A stretch of 41,582 bases of DNA from Moniliophthora roreri (Eukaryota; Basidiomycota; Agaricomycetes; Agaricales; Marasmiaceae). Below the pieces are notes generated by a model. That model worked only from the letters and a program-made list of their open reading frames with translations, was not told the origin of the DNA and searched no databases. Positions 31,434 through 41,582 of this stretch are shown piece after piece. Position numbers and translations under genes: made by a program. The stretch covers positions 1 to 41,582 of the forward strand of contig LATX02000037.1 in the NCBI GenBank assembly GCA_001466705.2, read 5' to 3'. How positions within the stretch are numbered: the stretch's first letter is position 1; the number at the start of each line of letters is the position of its first letter.

Positions 31434-32265
31434 GGAGCCCTATTTGGTATGTCATTACTGTCTTTCACGCGCGCGAAGTGAGCTAACGATATACAGTAGA
31501 TTTCGTGGAAACTTCCAATTGATATTGATAAGAGCATACACAGATATCAAGTACGCGCCTTTTCAGTTCCCTTATACCTGTACCACAGAACGCCGCAAAT
31601 TCAAGGCGCCATCACTGGTGAACTTCGTTATCGGCCTGTTCCATTGCTGATTGTCTACTTCCGGTTTTAGACCCACAGAAAGCCAATGACCAACGGGCTG
31701 TGAGGTGTCAGGCAGAGGGTTCGCGTTAGGCGTTTGGCAAAGGATTTGGGCTGAACACTGAGGGAATTTTGGATGATTTGTCGCAAATTTCGCACTGGAT
31801 ACGGTAGAAGGTGCGTCATTTCATCTCTGCTAGAGCGAATACTGATGATATCTTGCAGAGTTCACACTTTCAAGCATTATACGACGTGGCTGAATCCCCT
31901 TACCTGTGCACATGTCAACGCTACCTAGGCCACAGGATCTATTCGGCAAGCCGCTGACGTAGACCACTCAATATATGTTTTCCTTTCAAAGACTGATGCA
32001 GGTTCAACCGCCAAGCAAGCCAGATGTCCTCCGTCTGAACGGCGAAGTCCAAATATGTCTTGCATTTTCATCCATCGCCCAACCTAGCTCTTCTAGTGGT
32101 TACCGAAGCCTCGCCGAGGTCTAGTTGAGAAGAGATGTGTGGCACGGTAATCGATATCGATACACGTTATGTACTAAGTAGGCGCTTTGATATTAGAACC
32201 GAGTACTAACACTTGTCATTGGCCCAAAAGCAGTGAAATTGGATTGCATGGATGACGTCGGTCAT
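31434..32265. other. host-like DNA with a possible gene remnant
   Basis: CpG content is higher than in the transposons and no repeat signatures are seen. Around 31706-31815 one frame gives RCQAEGSR and AFGKGFGLNTEGILDDL with a TAG between, followed by a potential 44-nt intron (GTGCGT...GCAG) and further reading (SSHFQALYDVAE). This could be a decayed host exon pair; I recognise no family. The rest shows nothing. Confidence 0.3.
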
Positions 32266-33045
32266 CTACAATGGGAACACATCCCGGAACCGTTTCTGCA
32301 CCTCTATCACCTGCTCATCAGTTAAATCATAATCATCATCATCATGCAATGTAGAAAAGAATCTGAAGTTGAGTTTGGGACGACTCCCAGCAGGTTTGGT
32401 GAAATAGCGCGAAAGAGCGACCTTGAGTGCGGTTGCGATCACTGGGTCTCCCACCTCGATGGCGCCAAAGCGTTTCTTCACCTCCATCACTTGTTCATCA
32501 CTCAGGTCCTCATCCAACGAAGAAAAGAATTTGAGGTTTAGTTTGGGACGACCGTCAGCAGGTTGGGAGAAATAGAGTTCAAGGGCTCTTTTGAGCGCAA
32601 CTGCAACCGCAGGGTCATCCACTCTGACCGCATCGACGAGGCGATCTGCTTGTCGAGCAGCGGGAGCCTCCACGACGGGGACTGCTTGGTGAGCAGGGGG
32701 CGCCCCATCCAGAGAGGAATGGCTGTCCTCTTGGGAATGATCATCCCACTCTTGGGGATGGCAGCCATTATACTGGCGTCCACGGTCGCCAACATTGTGC
32801 TGGCTGCCAGTACCACCAATGTTCTGGGATCCAGAGCCGCCGCGAATGTACTGATGACTACGACCACCGATATTTTGCTGTCCATCACCACCAACATATT
32901 GCTTTCCGGGACCGTTGTTGTTATTCATGGATCCAGAGCCATTGTTGTTGTTCTGGACTCCACGAACGTTGTTATTGTGTTGATTTCCACCGACGTTATT
33001 GAATGCACCGCCGCGGATATCAAAATCACGGCTGCGGTTGAACAT
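32266..33045 (-). CDS. single-exon 259-aa protein: NLR-type N-terminal motif, Gly/Asn/Gln repeats, two tandem C-terminal domains
   Basis: The N-terminus, MFNRSRDFDIRGGAFNNVGG, follows the (S)x.F.I.GG.F..VGGN pattern that precedes NACHT and other effector domains in agaricomycete NLR-type proteins. Residues 20-94 are a low-complexity array of 8-10 residue units (GSQNIGGT, GQQNIGGR, GSMNNNNGP), prion-like in composition. After an acidic/Pro-Ala linker, residues 142-197 and 198-257 are two copies of one ~57-residue domain. Both contain (D)PxxAxALK.AL..YF, RPKLN..FFS.L and L(S/T)DEQV.EV.KRF. The ATG has good context (CCAATCATG). A TATATCATAT region lies about 170-190 bp upstream. No nonsense or frameshift is seen, unlike the neighbouring repeats. 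No enzymatic domain is seen; function unknown. Confidence 0.75.
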   Translation of the reverse strand: MFNRSRDFDIRGGAFNNVGGNQHNNNVRGVQNNNNGSGSMNNNNGPGKQYVGGDGQQNIGGRSHQYIRGGSGSQNIGGTGSQHNVGDRGRQYNGCHPQEWDDHSQEDSHSSLDGAPPAHQAVPVVEAPAARQADRLVDAVRVDDPAVAVALKRALELYFSQPADGRPKLNLKFFSSLDEDLSDEQVMEVKKRFGAIEVGDPVIATALKVALSRYFTKPAGSRPKLNFRFFSTLHDDDDYDLTDEQVIEVQKRFRDVFPL

Positions 33046-34738
33046 GATTGGGTTTGACTGAGGATGAGGTAGCTGGGAAGAGGGATGGAAAGCGGCGCGG
33101 TTGATGATGTGAGTATGGACAAGGTGTAAGGATGTTATTCGGCGTTATGAGTCAGGATGTCGAGCACCTGGTGCAGTAGGTTCACAGTGGCGAGCTGTGA
33201 GGATCCCTTGGACCATCATATGATCCTATATATCATATAATGCGAAGCTTGAGCACGACAACATCGTGAACGCCCGTTGCTCGACACGAGGCTTACACGC
33301 GCATCGGTTAGATTCCGTCAGTCCTTCCTCCATGTTCATTTCAAGACTCATCCCATCGTCATGTGATGGTGAGGATAGCAAACATGTCCGCAACGACCTG
33401 TGCAATAATTTTTTTTTCGGACTGTAAATATAAGCGCTTAGCGTTCAGTCACCGCATCCCAGGATATTACATGGAAAGCAGTTTGAGTATGGTCGAATGA
33501 AATTGATCGAGATTCATGTCGAGATGCAGCAGGGTTTAGCTGAATTGAACACTCTAAAACGATGGCTTGAAATGGGAACAATCAGAACAGAGCGCAGACT
33601 TCCCGCGACAATAATGGATCCATGAGAAATCAGGAATTCCGAAAGTCCTTTCCGCCGCGACAAGTAGGTTTTCGATGCATCGGAGTTCTGGAGAATTTGC
33701 TGATATGAAGAATGATGCACGTACCCATCCAAAATCTGTCAGGTGGAACCTTCGGTGACATTCTCAATTTTGATCAAAACCGGTGACTTGTCGTCCGAGC
33801 TCGATCAGAAGTCTAGAAACGTTCAGCGAGGCGCCCTTGATTCTATCAAACACCTCAAGGCAGGAATACTGCAACTTGCTGTACTTCTAAAGTTCAACCA
33901 CGAACTATAATTGGCTTTGATTGGGCAACTTGAACCTGGTAAACCACGAACTAAGACCGGGCCATTGATTACAAGCTGCGGAAAACAGGCAAATCTGAAT
34001 CCCGGGTGGAGTAAGCACGCTTGGAACGAGAAGCTTCACGAAAGGAAATATAGAAGAGCAGGAACTGTGGTCACCAGACGAGAGCTTAGACGCCGAAAAA
34101 CCTTCCCGCTGACATGCTGGGTTGCACGTTTCCTAGCTCTAGAGTAAAGTACAGCACTGGTACATCAGGTTTGACAGATCATGAGAAATATCGAAGTAAT
34201 GAGGACGGGTTGTTGAAGGTCCGGAGGTTCGAAGTGAAAACCGCATCATCATTCGGTGATTGGTTATCGCTTCTAATCGGGTCCTGGACCAGCTTTCTCC
34301 AGACAAAAGCCCATAGCCTATAGGACGTGGCTCGGATAGGTTTTCGTCGTGGCTTATAGTCGGAAGGCGGCATTAAGGTGGTGGGGACTCGGGAGGAGAA
34401 GGAAAGGCTACAGTGACTCGTCCTGTATGAAGCTTTGGGAAAGTGTGCGGTTGTTTGGCTGCTGCCCGCTCGGTCTGTACAGATCCGCTGTTCGCCGTGT
34501 GCACGTGAGTTTGTACCCAAAGTCAGAAGAAGTCACTGAATGGATGTACAAAAAGACTTGGAGGAAATCACCCCACTCCCAGAGATGCTTGAAGAGGATC
34601 TTCACACAGCAGTGGTGCAGGCACTGCTTGAGATGGGGGTTCAGAATCAGGAACTCAAGGAGAGGTATGGAAGGAGAGTTGAAGAATGTTTGATTCAGGA
34701 CCAGTATCAGGCAGAGCTTGAGCCCCAACGAGATGTGC
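33046..34738. other. host-like intergenic DNA without a supported gene
   Basis: Contains the promoter side of the 32266-33045 gene, including the imperfect palindrome ATATGAT...ATCATAT near 33219-33239. ORFs at 33911-34147 and 34349-34693 are short and not protein-like. The stretch 34540-34735 reads as a Glu/Gln-rich, coiled-coil-like piece (LEEITPLPEMLEEDLHTA) that is cut by the TIR element at 34739. It may be an exon of something larger, but no family is recognised. Confidence 0.35.
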
Positions 34739-35862
34739 GTCGATGTTATCCAATGCTATCCAATGTTATTTGATGAATAGTGGCAAATCCGATGTCATCC
34801 TGATGTTATTTGATATTCTAGTAATGTCATGTGTTTTTCTTTGTCTGAAATGAGTTATATCAATGAGCTTCAAAGACCCTGTTGACCATTGGGACTTGGC
34901 ACAAAAAAACCTTATGAGCTGGTAGTTGGTCTGTGCATCATTCATTTTCCTGCCCTGCCCTGAACTTTCCTGTGCTCCTCTCTTTCTTCTCAACTACCAC
35001 CATCTCTGCTCCTTTCTTCTCAACCACCACCATCCCTGCTCTGTCCTCTATCTGCTCCAACACCCATCTGCTATCTCTCACCACGTTGCCCTTGTTCTCA
35101 ACCCCCACAGCGCAAAGACATCAAACATTTAGTTTAGAATGACTCATAGAGGGAGTAGGCTGGTCAAGGGAGGCTATATTTGTGATACTTGGTGTGTTTA
35201 TGTACAAAATTTGCTCTTCAAAGTCAACTGACAGACCTTTTTGTCATCTTCATGACTGGCAGCACATTCTGAAGAGAGAAGACCAAGACCAAATGAAGAT
35301 GATCCTGAATCCTGGGGTTGTCACCATACTGTTTTATAGGAATATCCATGAGGTACACAATTGTAACTTCCATGATATTTCAATCATGCTAAGTTCTACT
35401 TCAAGGTGCTGTAGTTTCAATAACAGATATCGGTGAGTTCAATCTCTTGCTGGCTGAAGCACAAATTACTCAACATTGGTGTTAGATATATTATGTAAGG
35501 CATACTGAATGTTAACAATGGTGTATTGGGATAGGGCACAGGGCTTGTTTGAGAGATTGGTAGAGGGTTTATGTGGGACTTGGGCAAAGGGTGTTGGGTG
35601 AGTGCCAGGGCAAGGTGACATCAGGCAAGGAGTCATATATACTTGGTATAATGTAACTTTACAGTACTCAATGAATATATACATTTTATCCAATGATATT
35701 ATATGAAATCTAATGAAAATGAGGCAACATAAGAGGCCACCTCAGGACATCAGGAGGACATTAGATAATGTTGGATAACATTAAAAAGTGGCATCTTAAT
35801 GATGTTATCTGACATTATTCAACATTTCCCAATGTCCTTGAGGGACATTGGATAACATCGAC
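34739..35862. mobile_element. 1.1-kb non-autonomous DNA element with 17-bp perfect TIRs
   Basis: GTCGATGTTATCCAATG at 34739-34755 is exactly inverted at 35846-35862. Inside both ends are extra copies of TGTTATCCAATG-like and GATGTTAT motifs (34755-34820, 35690-35830), a typical subterminal arrangement. No target-site duplication is evident. Internal ORFs are short. Most of it is repeated at 36197-37237 because of the assembly duplication. Confidence 0.65.
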
Positions 35863-36195
35863 TAAAATCCCACTGGGCTTGAGCAACCATTGAGTCCAAA
35901 GATTCATAAGAGCCGGAATGCTCTTTTCAGACTTCACTCTCAACCACAGTTTGAAGATGAATCCAGTAGTAGGGAGGGTGAATATAATGAAGACTTGCTG
36001 CAGTGGGCCATCAGGGTCAGATGGCAAGTATGAGTCTGTTTTCTGGTGTCCAGGCATTGTAGCTAACTGATAATGAGAGTGAATGATGGAACAAACCAAA
36101 CAAAACTATCTATCAACATCTATCAGTAATATGGCAAACCTAGAAAAGACCCAATTTTATTTGTTTTACACTACTTTTGAATCAGGACACTTTAA
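34822..36195. repeat. 1374-bp block repeated exactly at 36197-37570 (contig overlap)
   Basis: All corresponding ORFs recur at an offset of 1375 with identical translations (34926/36301, 35182/36557, 35466/36841, 35815/37190). The first copy ends, and the second begins, at the single N at 36196. This is what unmerged overlapping contig ends look like. The first copy includes the start of an R repeat (36127-36195). Confidence 0.9.
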
Positions 36196-36196
36196 N

Positions 36197-37570
36197 TAAT
36201 GTCATGTGTTTTTCTTTGTCTGAAATGAGTTATATCAATGAGCTTCAAAGACCCTGTTGACCATTGGGACTTGGCACAAAAAAACCTTATGAGCTGGTAG
36301 TTGGTCTGTGCATCATTCATTTTCCTGCCCTGCCCTGAACTTTCCTGTGCTCCTCTCTTTCTTCTCAACTACCACCATCTCTGCTCCTTTCTTCTCAACC
36401 ACCACCATCCCTGCTCTGTCCTCTATCTGCTCCAACACCCATCTGCTATCTCTCACCACGTTGCCCTTGTTCTCAACCCCCACAGCGCAAAGACATCAAA
36501 CATTTAGTTTAGAATGACTCATAGAGGGAGTAGGCTGGTCAAGGGAGGCTATATTTGTGATACTTGGTGTGTTTATGTACAAAATTTGCTCTTCAAAGTC
36601 AACTGACAGACCTTTTTGTCATCTTCATGACTGGCAGCACATTCTGAAGAGAGAAGACCAAGACCAAATGAAGATGATCCTGAATCCTGGGGTTGTCACC
36701 ATACTGTTTTATAGGAATATCCATGAGGTACACAATTGTAACTTCCATGATATTTCAATCATGCTAAGTTCTACTTCAAGGTGCTGTAGTTTCAATAACA
36801 GATATCGGTGAGTTCAATCTCTTGCTGGCTGAAGCACAAATTACTCAACATTGGTGTTAGATATATTATGTAAGGCATACTGAATGTTAACAATGGTGTA
36901 TTGGGATAGGGCACAGGGCTTGTTTGAGAGATTGGTAGAGGGTTTATGTGGGACTTGGGCAAAGGGTGTTGGGTGAGTGCCAGGGCAAGGTGACATCAGG
37001 CAAGGAGTCATATATACTTGGTATAATGTAACTTTACAGTACTCAATGAATATATACATTTTATCCAATGATATTATATGAAATCTAATGAAAATGAGGC
37101 AACATAAGAGGCCACCTCAGGACATCAGGAGGACATTAGATAATGTTGGATAACATTAAAAAGTGGCATCTTAATGATGTTATCTGACATTATTCAACAT
37201 TTCCCAATGTCCTTGAGGGACATTGGATAACATCGACTAAAATCCCACTGGGCTTGAGCAACCATTGAGTCCAAAGATTCATAAGAGCCGGAATGCTCTT
37301 TTCAGACTTCACTCTCAACCACAGTTTGAAGATGAATCCAGTAGTAGGGAGGGTGAATATAATGAAGACTTGCTGCAGTGGGCCATCAGGGTCAGATGGC
37401 AAGTATGAGTCTGTTTTCTGGTGTCCAGGCATTGTAGCTAACTGATAATGAGAGTGAATGATGGAACAAACCAAACAAAACTATCTATCAACATCTATCA
37501 GTAATATGGCAAACCTAGAAAAGACCCAATTTTATTTGTTTTACACTACTTTTGAATCAGGACACTTTAA
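36197..37570. repeat. second copy of the contig-overlap block
   Basis: Identical to 34822-36195 as far as compared by eye and by the translated ORFs. It lacks the left TIR of the 1.1-kb element because the contig starts inside it. It continues without a break into the rest of the R repeat after 37570. Confidence 0.9.
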
Positions 37571-39198
37571 TATGACACAAGATAAGGGGTAATAAGGACC
37601 AGAGTGAGCCCAGTCTGCTAGTCATTGCCTTAGAGAAGCTATAGTGCATTGGAAAGTATGAAGAGCTATATAATATGCTATACAGAGGTGTCTAAGCTGT
37701 ACTTTCTGACTTATCTATGTATCAGATCCAAAATGGATCATTCCTGAAACCTGTAGGGAACCTAACTATGGCCCAATGAACACATTGGCTAGTTAACCAA
37801 GCTCTCAAAAGTGCTATCAATGGGATTTTAATTTCTATTTTAACTTTCTATAACATCTGCAAAGTGCAACATGCAGTCAAACAGTACAGAGGTACTTAGA
37901 GGAGACATCAAAAACAGAAAAACAACTCAGAACAGGAACAATCAAAGAACAATCATCCTCTGAAGTCCATATATAGATCAAAGTCAAAGCAGACGATCTC
38001 TTAATAAGGAGTTCAATGGCGGCAAAGACATATGAAATATCATAACCAAGTACAAAGTAACCTCAGAAGCTAGAGAACTGCTTTCTTAGGACCAAAGCTA
38101 CTAAATGGACAGACCCAATGAGACATAAGAAGAATATCTAATGCATACAAAGTCCTAACTAAGACTAAAAGTGCATGGTCAAAGGAGATAGGAACAGTAA
38201 CAGCATGTTCCGGCCTCAGAAACTTTGGCATCTAGGTCCTTGCCAATGTGCAGATGCTAGAAAGAGAAATGCTGTAAGGAACAGGATGGATACAGCCATC
38301 CATTTGTAGATACCTGCCATAGAAAAGAGAAAATACAAATTATAGAGTCCAGAACACCTGCTAACATAGATACCTGTGCAGATATGGTTGGATACCCTAG
38401 TGGCCAGACTCTGACATCCAAATATTCCCTCTTTTAGCATCTCAGTCACTCATTTATTATTTTCTGAATTATTGGACATTATTTATATTTTTCTGTAGAT
38501 ATATTCCATGGACTATATATAAGGACAGCTAGATATCCATGTATACTCAAGTAACTCTGCCTCCTCTGATTGTGAATACATGACAAGTTTGTTTGGTGTA
38601 TAAATTTGTGTGCCATTCCAGTTTTGGAGATTGGTCCTAAGTGACTCCAGAGAGATAGACATCTGATAATGAACTTGCATTGTAAGAGATAAGAGTAACA
38701 TCTTGAGTGTGTTGTAGCACTTTTCTAAGAGACACTTTACACCAAGAAGAAGCCTTGGGCACTTGGAGTGTGGCCTGTGTTGAGTATCAGGTTGTGACAC
38801 ACTTAGAGTCTTAGCAAGGGGTATGCCTGTGCTGAGCTCTTTGTAGAAACTGGTCTAGGACCTTTTCCAGTACACTGTGTGCTGTAGTTGTCTTAAAGAA
38901 GTCTTGAACTCTGTAGGGTCAGACTATATCAGCTATTGAGTCTTTGTACAGGACTGTAGCTCTTGTGTTTGTGCGTTGCACACTGTGGTCTTTGTGTTTT
39001 GTGTGTGTGTGTTTGTGAAATAAACCCATTTTAAACTCATCTAGACTCCTTTTGGAGGTGAACACTTTGAAGTAGAACACTTCAATAAGAGAGAATCAAC
39101 CTAGCTAAGAGTTTTGTTGGCATTCTAAGTGCAGCAACTCTGATCACATCAATCCACACTTGCACAACAACTTGAGTTAGACTTTTGAAGGTTATCCT
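37502..39198 (+). repeat. R-family repeat, copy 3 (right end truncated)
   Basis: Starts TAATATGGCAAACC and follows the 7372-9125 copy up to GGTTATCCTTT, missing the last ~40 bp. It has the TATATAAGG box near 38516, a GT microsatellite at about 39001 and AATAAA near 39019, supporting an LTR-like promoter/terminator layout. It directly abuts the minus-strand Gypsy remnant. Confidence 0.7.
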
Positions 39199-40554
39199 TT
39201 GAGATCTTTGGAAAAGATCAGGATATCATTTATGAATGCCTGAAACATTGCTAGCAAGTTGCTCAGTCCAAAGAACATGACTGTCAGTTCAAATAGCCCT
39301 TGGTTTATTTTGAATGCTGCTTTCCATTGATCTCTATCTTTAATACAGATGTTGTTATAACTGTTCCATAAGTCCAACTTCATAAAGATTGTTGCTCCTC
39401 AGAGTTGGTCTAGGAGGCTTAAGACTAATGGCAGTGGGTATCAGTTCTTTATAGTTCCATAATTTAGGCAGCAGTAGTCCTGCATTGGTCTATATGCACC
39501 TTTTTACTTTTTCAATACAAAGAAGAATGGAGAGGCCATTGGTGATTTTAATTTGTAGATATAGCCTTTATGAAGGTTCTCTTTTATGAATTTGTCCTGC
39601 AATTCCTGTTCCTTTGGTAATAGTAGATATAGTTTGCAATCCTGTGGTGTGAAGTCCAGTTTGAGGTCAATAGTGTGGTTGTATAATCTTGACTCTGAGA
39701 GTCATTCACTAGATTCTTTATTGAACTGTCTGTAGAAATCTAAAATGTACAAAGGTATAATTTTGTGAATATCCTTGTTTTTCTTATCTGCTTGGGCCAG
39801 CTTTTGTAACATAGTGACTTTAGCTTAGATTAGGGCTTCTGGCTCTTTGTTGTCCAATATTCCTGTGAACTGTCTGATATGAACCTTCTGTCATGGTTTG
39901 AACTTGATCTCACTAGGTTGCCCAGTTGATATCTGGATTGTGTTTTTGTAGCCACAGAAATCCCAATATTATGTCTTCCTGTCTGAGGTCTGAAATTAGG
40001 AAGATCTCTTGAAACATTTGCTGTCCTATGGTGATATCTGCCATTACTGAATGTGTAATCTATGCCATTTTGTTTGGGGTTCCATCCACATTGAATACTT
40101 TCATAGGTTTTACTAGTTTTGTCCATTGTTTTCTGAGTTTATAGGCCATATTGGGGCTCAAAAACTAGCCTCCTGCTCTAGAGTCTACTAGTGCCTTTCT
40201 GACATTTTCTGTTCCAACCTTGTAAGTGATGGGAATGTGCATAGAATTGTGGTCAATCTTAGCTAATACAAGGTTCAAAATCATTATTGCTGATGGTGGA
40301 GAGAGCATCAGTCTCTTCTGCCATTTTAAAAACCCTCTTGCTCCATAAAGTCCAAAGTCTTCTGCTAACTCTGCTGACTCTGCTCATTAACCAAAGCATG
40401 AATCTTTATGTAGGTGTCCTTTGGTGTTATCTTCTTCAGCTTCTCTTTTGGGGTTACTTTCTTCTTAGAGGAGCAGTTCCTTGAGAGATGTCCCTGTTTT
40501 GCACACTAGAAGCATTGTCCTTATGCAATGTATTCTTTATGATCTTCTTCAGAC
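39199..40554 (-). pseudogene. decayed Gypsy gag-pol fragment (CCHC, protease, RT)
   Basis: On the minus strand the order is a CCHC knuckle (GQCF-stop-CAKQGHLSRNC, about 40530-40490), gag end at about 40326, protease (about 40290-40140, DS.AGG with the catalytic Gly changed to Arg), and RT (KLDLWNSYNNI, VMFFGLSN, ending in DILIFSKDL at 39200). It is homologous to the 11430-19394 element and shares its gag-pol slip site, but has many stops and deletions, including one joining FINDIL to IFSKDL. The 5' side is cut by a younger LTR at 40555 and the 3' side by the R repeat. Confidence 0.85.
40326..40335 (-). promoter_or_regulatory. conserved GGGTTTT frameshift heptamer in the decayed Gypsy
   Basis: On the minus strand GGT TTT TAA closes gag; with the preceding G it makes G GGT TTT followed by the stop. 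The -1 frame continues as LKW into protease, as in the full-length element. Confidence 0.55.
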
Positions 40555-41064
40555 TGTTAAAAATTTCTATACACACAGACTTTATTTTCCTTTTTTATCC
40601 TTTAAGCACCTTTTCTCTCCTATGCTTCTCATTAACATCTGGACATATCCACATTCCTAGTTCCCTTTTTAGTCTCAATTACATATTTATTCTATCCTTT
40701 TCCTCGACATTCTATTATGATATCATTGGAGATGTCATGATGACTTCATGACTTCTTCTTTTCTTTCTCTTTGATTTTTTCATGTTCTATTTGCTTTCTT
40801 AACTTTGCATTCTAATACTGTACAAATGATATACAATGATTAGATACAAAGGATGTATAAGTAGATAGAAAACTGGTCAAGGCTCTTCAGCTTGACCTGG
40901 TTAATCCACTCTACTTCTTGCAAGCTACGACCGAACTCAGATAACTAACAGAAGGTTTTACCTACTGTTAAGTTGTCGACTTCTAAAACTTGAACCTTAT
41001 CGCTTGACGTCACTTCGCTTAAGTGGTGTTGAGTTGTTGTCATTGCTGCACAAGTAACGTAACA
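40555..41064 (+). repeat. 5' LTR of a third Gypsy element (boundary partly inferred)
   Basis: The right end, AAGTAACGTAACA, matches the other LTR ends. The left end is set at TGTTAAAAATTTC, where homology of the surrounding minus-strand gag remnant stops, giving 510 bp. TATAAG at 40856 precedes TCAGCTTGACC (40887-40897) by about 30 bp. The self-priming complement GGTCAAGCTGA follows the LTR at 41068-41078. CAGAC at 40550-40554 would be the left target duplication; the right one is outside the window. Confidence 0.7.
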
Positions 41065-41149
41065 AAAGGTCAAGCTGAACGATTGCTGACCTACCGAGGT
41101 CTAGGCATCATCTACAAACTGAAACACAACGCCCCTGAGAGCTCGCCTT

Positions 41150-41582
41150 ATGGCAGCAGAAGAAACTGATCTCGACGAACAACTCAAAGTAGCTCAACAG
41201 CTACTGAACCCTGATCCTTCTGCGATCCCTTGTAGGATTACTCGCAGTCGACGAAGAGGAGCCCTAGAGAGTCTCCAAGAATCACCTGAACAAGCAGAAA
41301 CAGAACCTGAAGCTAAGTCTTCCAAAGCTGATCCTTTGAACGAAGACCGAAACATACATCATACCCCTACACCAGAGATGACAACTCCAGGCACTAGTAA
41401 TGCCCAGGACGATGTCCCAGACATAGTTCCCAAAATCGAACCTGAAACCACTGAAACCACTGATAATGCCAATGCACAATGGGCCAGGACTATTTCTACA
41501 GCCGTAATCGAAACAATAAATGACAAGAAGGATGAATCCAGCAAAGGAACTGTCCCAGAGTCGTACAAAGGAGAACATTCAG
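41150..41582 (+). CDS. gag: Gypsy gag, N-terminal part (runs off the window)
   Basis: The ATG at 41150 opens a frame with no stop to the window end (144 codons plus one base). It starts MAAEETDLDEQLKVAQQLL, followed by a basic patch (RITRSRRRGALESL) and an acidic Glu/Thr-rich linker, ending in PESYKGEHS, which aligns with the capsid start PEPFEGDR of the first element. It sits 85 bp after the LTR, as expected for gag. No nonsense codon is present, so this copy may be younger or active. Confidence 0.8.
   Translation, partial: MAAEETDLDEQLKVAQQLLNPDPSAIPCRITRSRRRGALESLQESPEQAETEPEAKSSKADPLNEDRNIHHTPTPEMTTPGTSNAQDDVPDIVPKIEPETTETTDNANAQWARTISTAVIETINDKKDESSKGTVPESYKGEHS

Noticed and set aside
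32563..33057. 164-codon plus-strand hydrophobic ORF
   Set aside because: Antisense of the Asn/Gly repeat region of the 32266-33045 gene, which has the better start context and domain repeats.
34822..37570. True tandem duplication or segmental array
   Set aside because: The copies seem exactly identical and meet at an N, which points to unmerged contig ends.
1..41582. tRNA, rRNA or CRISPR features
   Set aside because: No cloverleaf-like A/B box pairs, conserved rRNA blocks or regularly spaced repeats were seen on reading either strand; a covariance search was not possible.

Overview
The window looks like repeat-rich nuclear DNA from a filamentous basidiomycete, probably an agaricomycete. The pointers are 50-70 nt GT-AG introns, a chromodomain Ty3/Gypsy element with Tf1-type self-priming, an RNase H-bearing LINE, a GMC oxidoreductase, BTB-like and integrase-core proteins of agaricomycete type, and a small gene with the N-terminal motif seen on agaricomycete NLR-type proteins. 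No rRNA, tRNA, CRISPR or bacterial-type operon was found. Five single-N positions (722, 1157, 1531, 2155, 36196) are contig joins. Around 36196 the two contig ends are the same 1,374 bp written twice.

Layout. 1-2154: pieces of a dispersed LTR-like repeat ('R') joined across Ns. 2156-2517: 3' end of a host GMC oxidoreductase. 2954-7333: 'element 1', an internally deleted DNA transposon that also carries a 2.1-kb AT-rich insertion with a mariner-like MITE. 7334-26727: 'element 2', a large DNA transposon with ~0.41-kb terminal inverted repeats. It is interrupted by an R copy (7372-9125, inside the left TIR) and by a full-length Gypsy element (11430-19394, TSD GCAGA), whose 5' LTR is itself split by a CACTA-type non-autonomous element (11508-12254, TSD TCT). 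26728-30789: Tad1/I-like LINE. 30790-31433: fragment of a hAT-like element rich in CATCCG/CGGATG motifs. 31434-34738: more GC-rich, host-like DNA with one clean gene at 32266-33045 (minus). 34739-35862: 1.1-kb TIR element. 37502-39198: another R copy. 39199-40554: decayed Gypsy gag-pol on the minus strand, interrupted by the 5' LTR (40555-41064) and gag start of a third Gypsy element that runs off the window.

With nested insertions removed, element 2 is about 9.7 kb and carries four intron-containing genes. These are a basic/acidic nuclear-type protein (gene C, 11384-9790 minus), a DD(34)E integrase (22209-20077 minus), a BTB/POZ-like protein (gene B, 22573-23679 plus) and a 645-codon protein of unknown family (gene A, 26162-23720 minus). 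The integrase and gene B diverge from a 363-bp interval; genes B and A converge 40 bp apart. I could not place this gene set in a described transposon type, and it is the best candidate here for an undescribed system. Element 1 keeps the TIRs plus the ends of genes A and C, joined in frame.

Nearly all transposon ORFs are broken by nonsense codons explainable as CGA to TGA, CAR to TAR or TGG to TAG/TGA, with little frame loss, and the two Gypsy LTRs differ almost only by transitions. This points to C-to-T mutation of repeats (RIP-like or methyl-cytosine deamination). The host-like gene at 32266-33045 is free of it.
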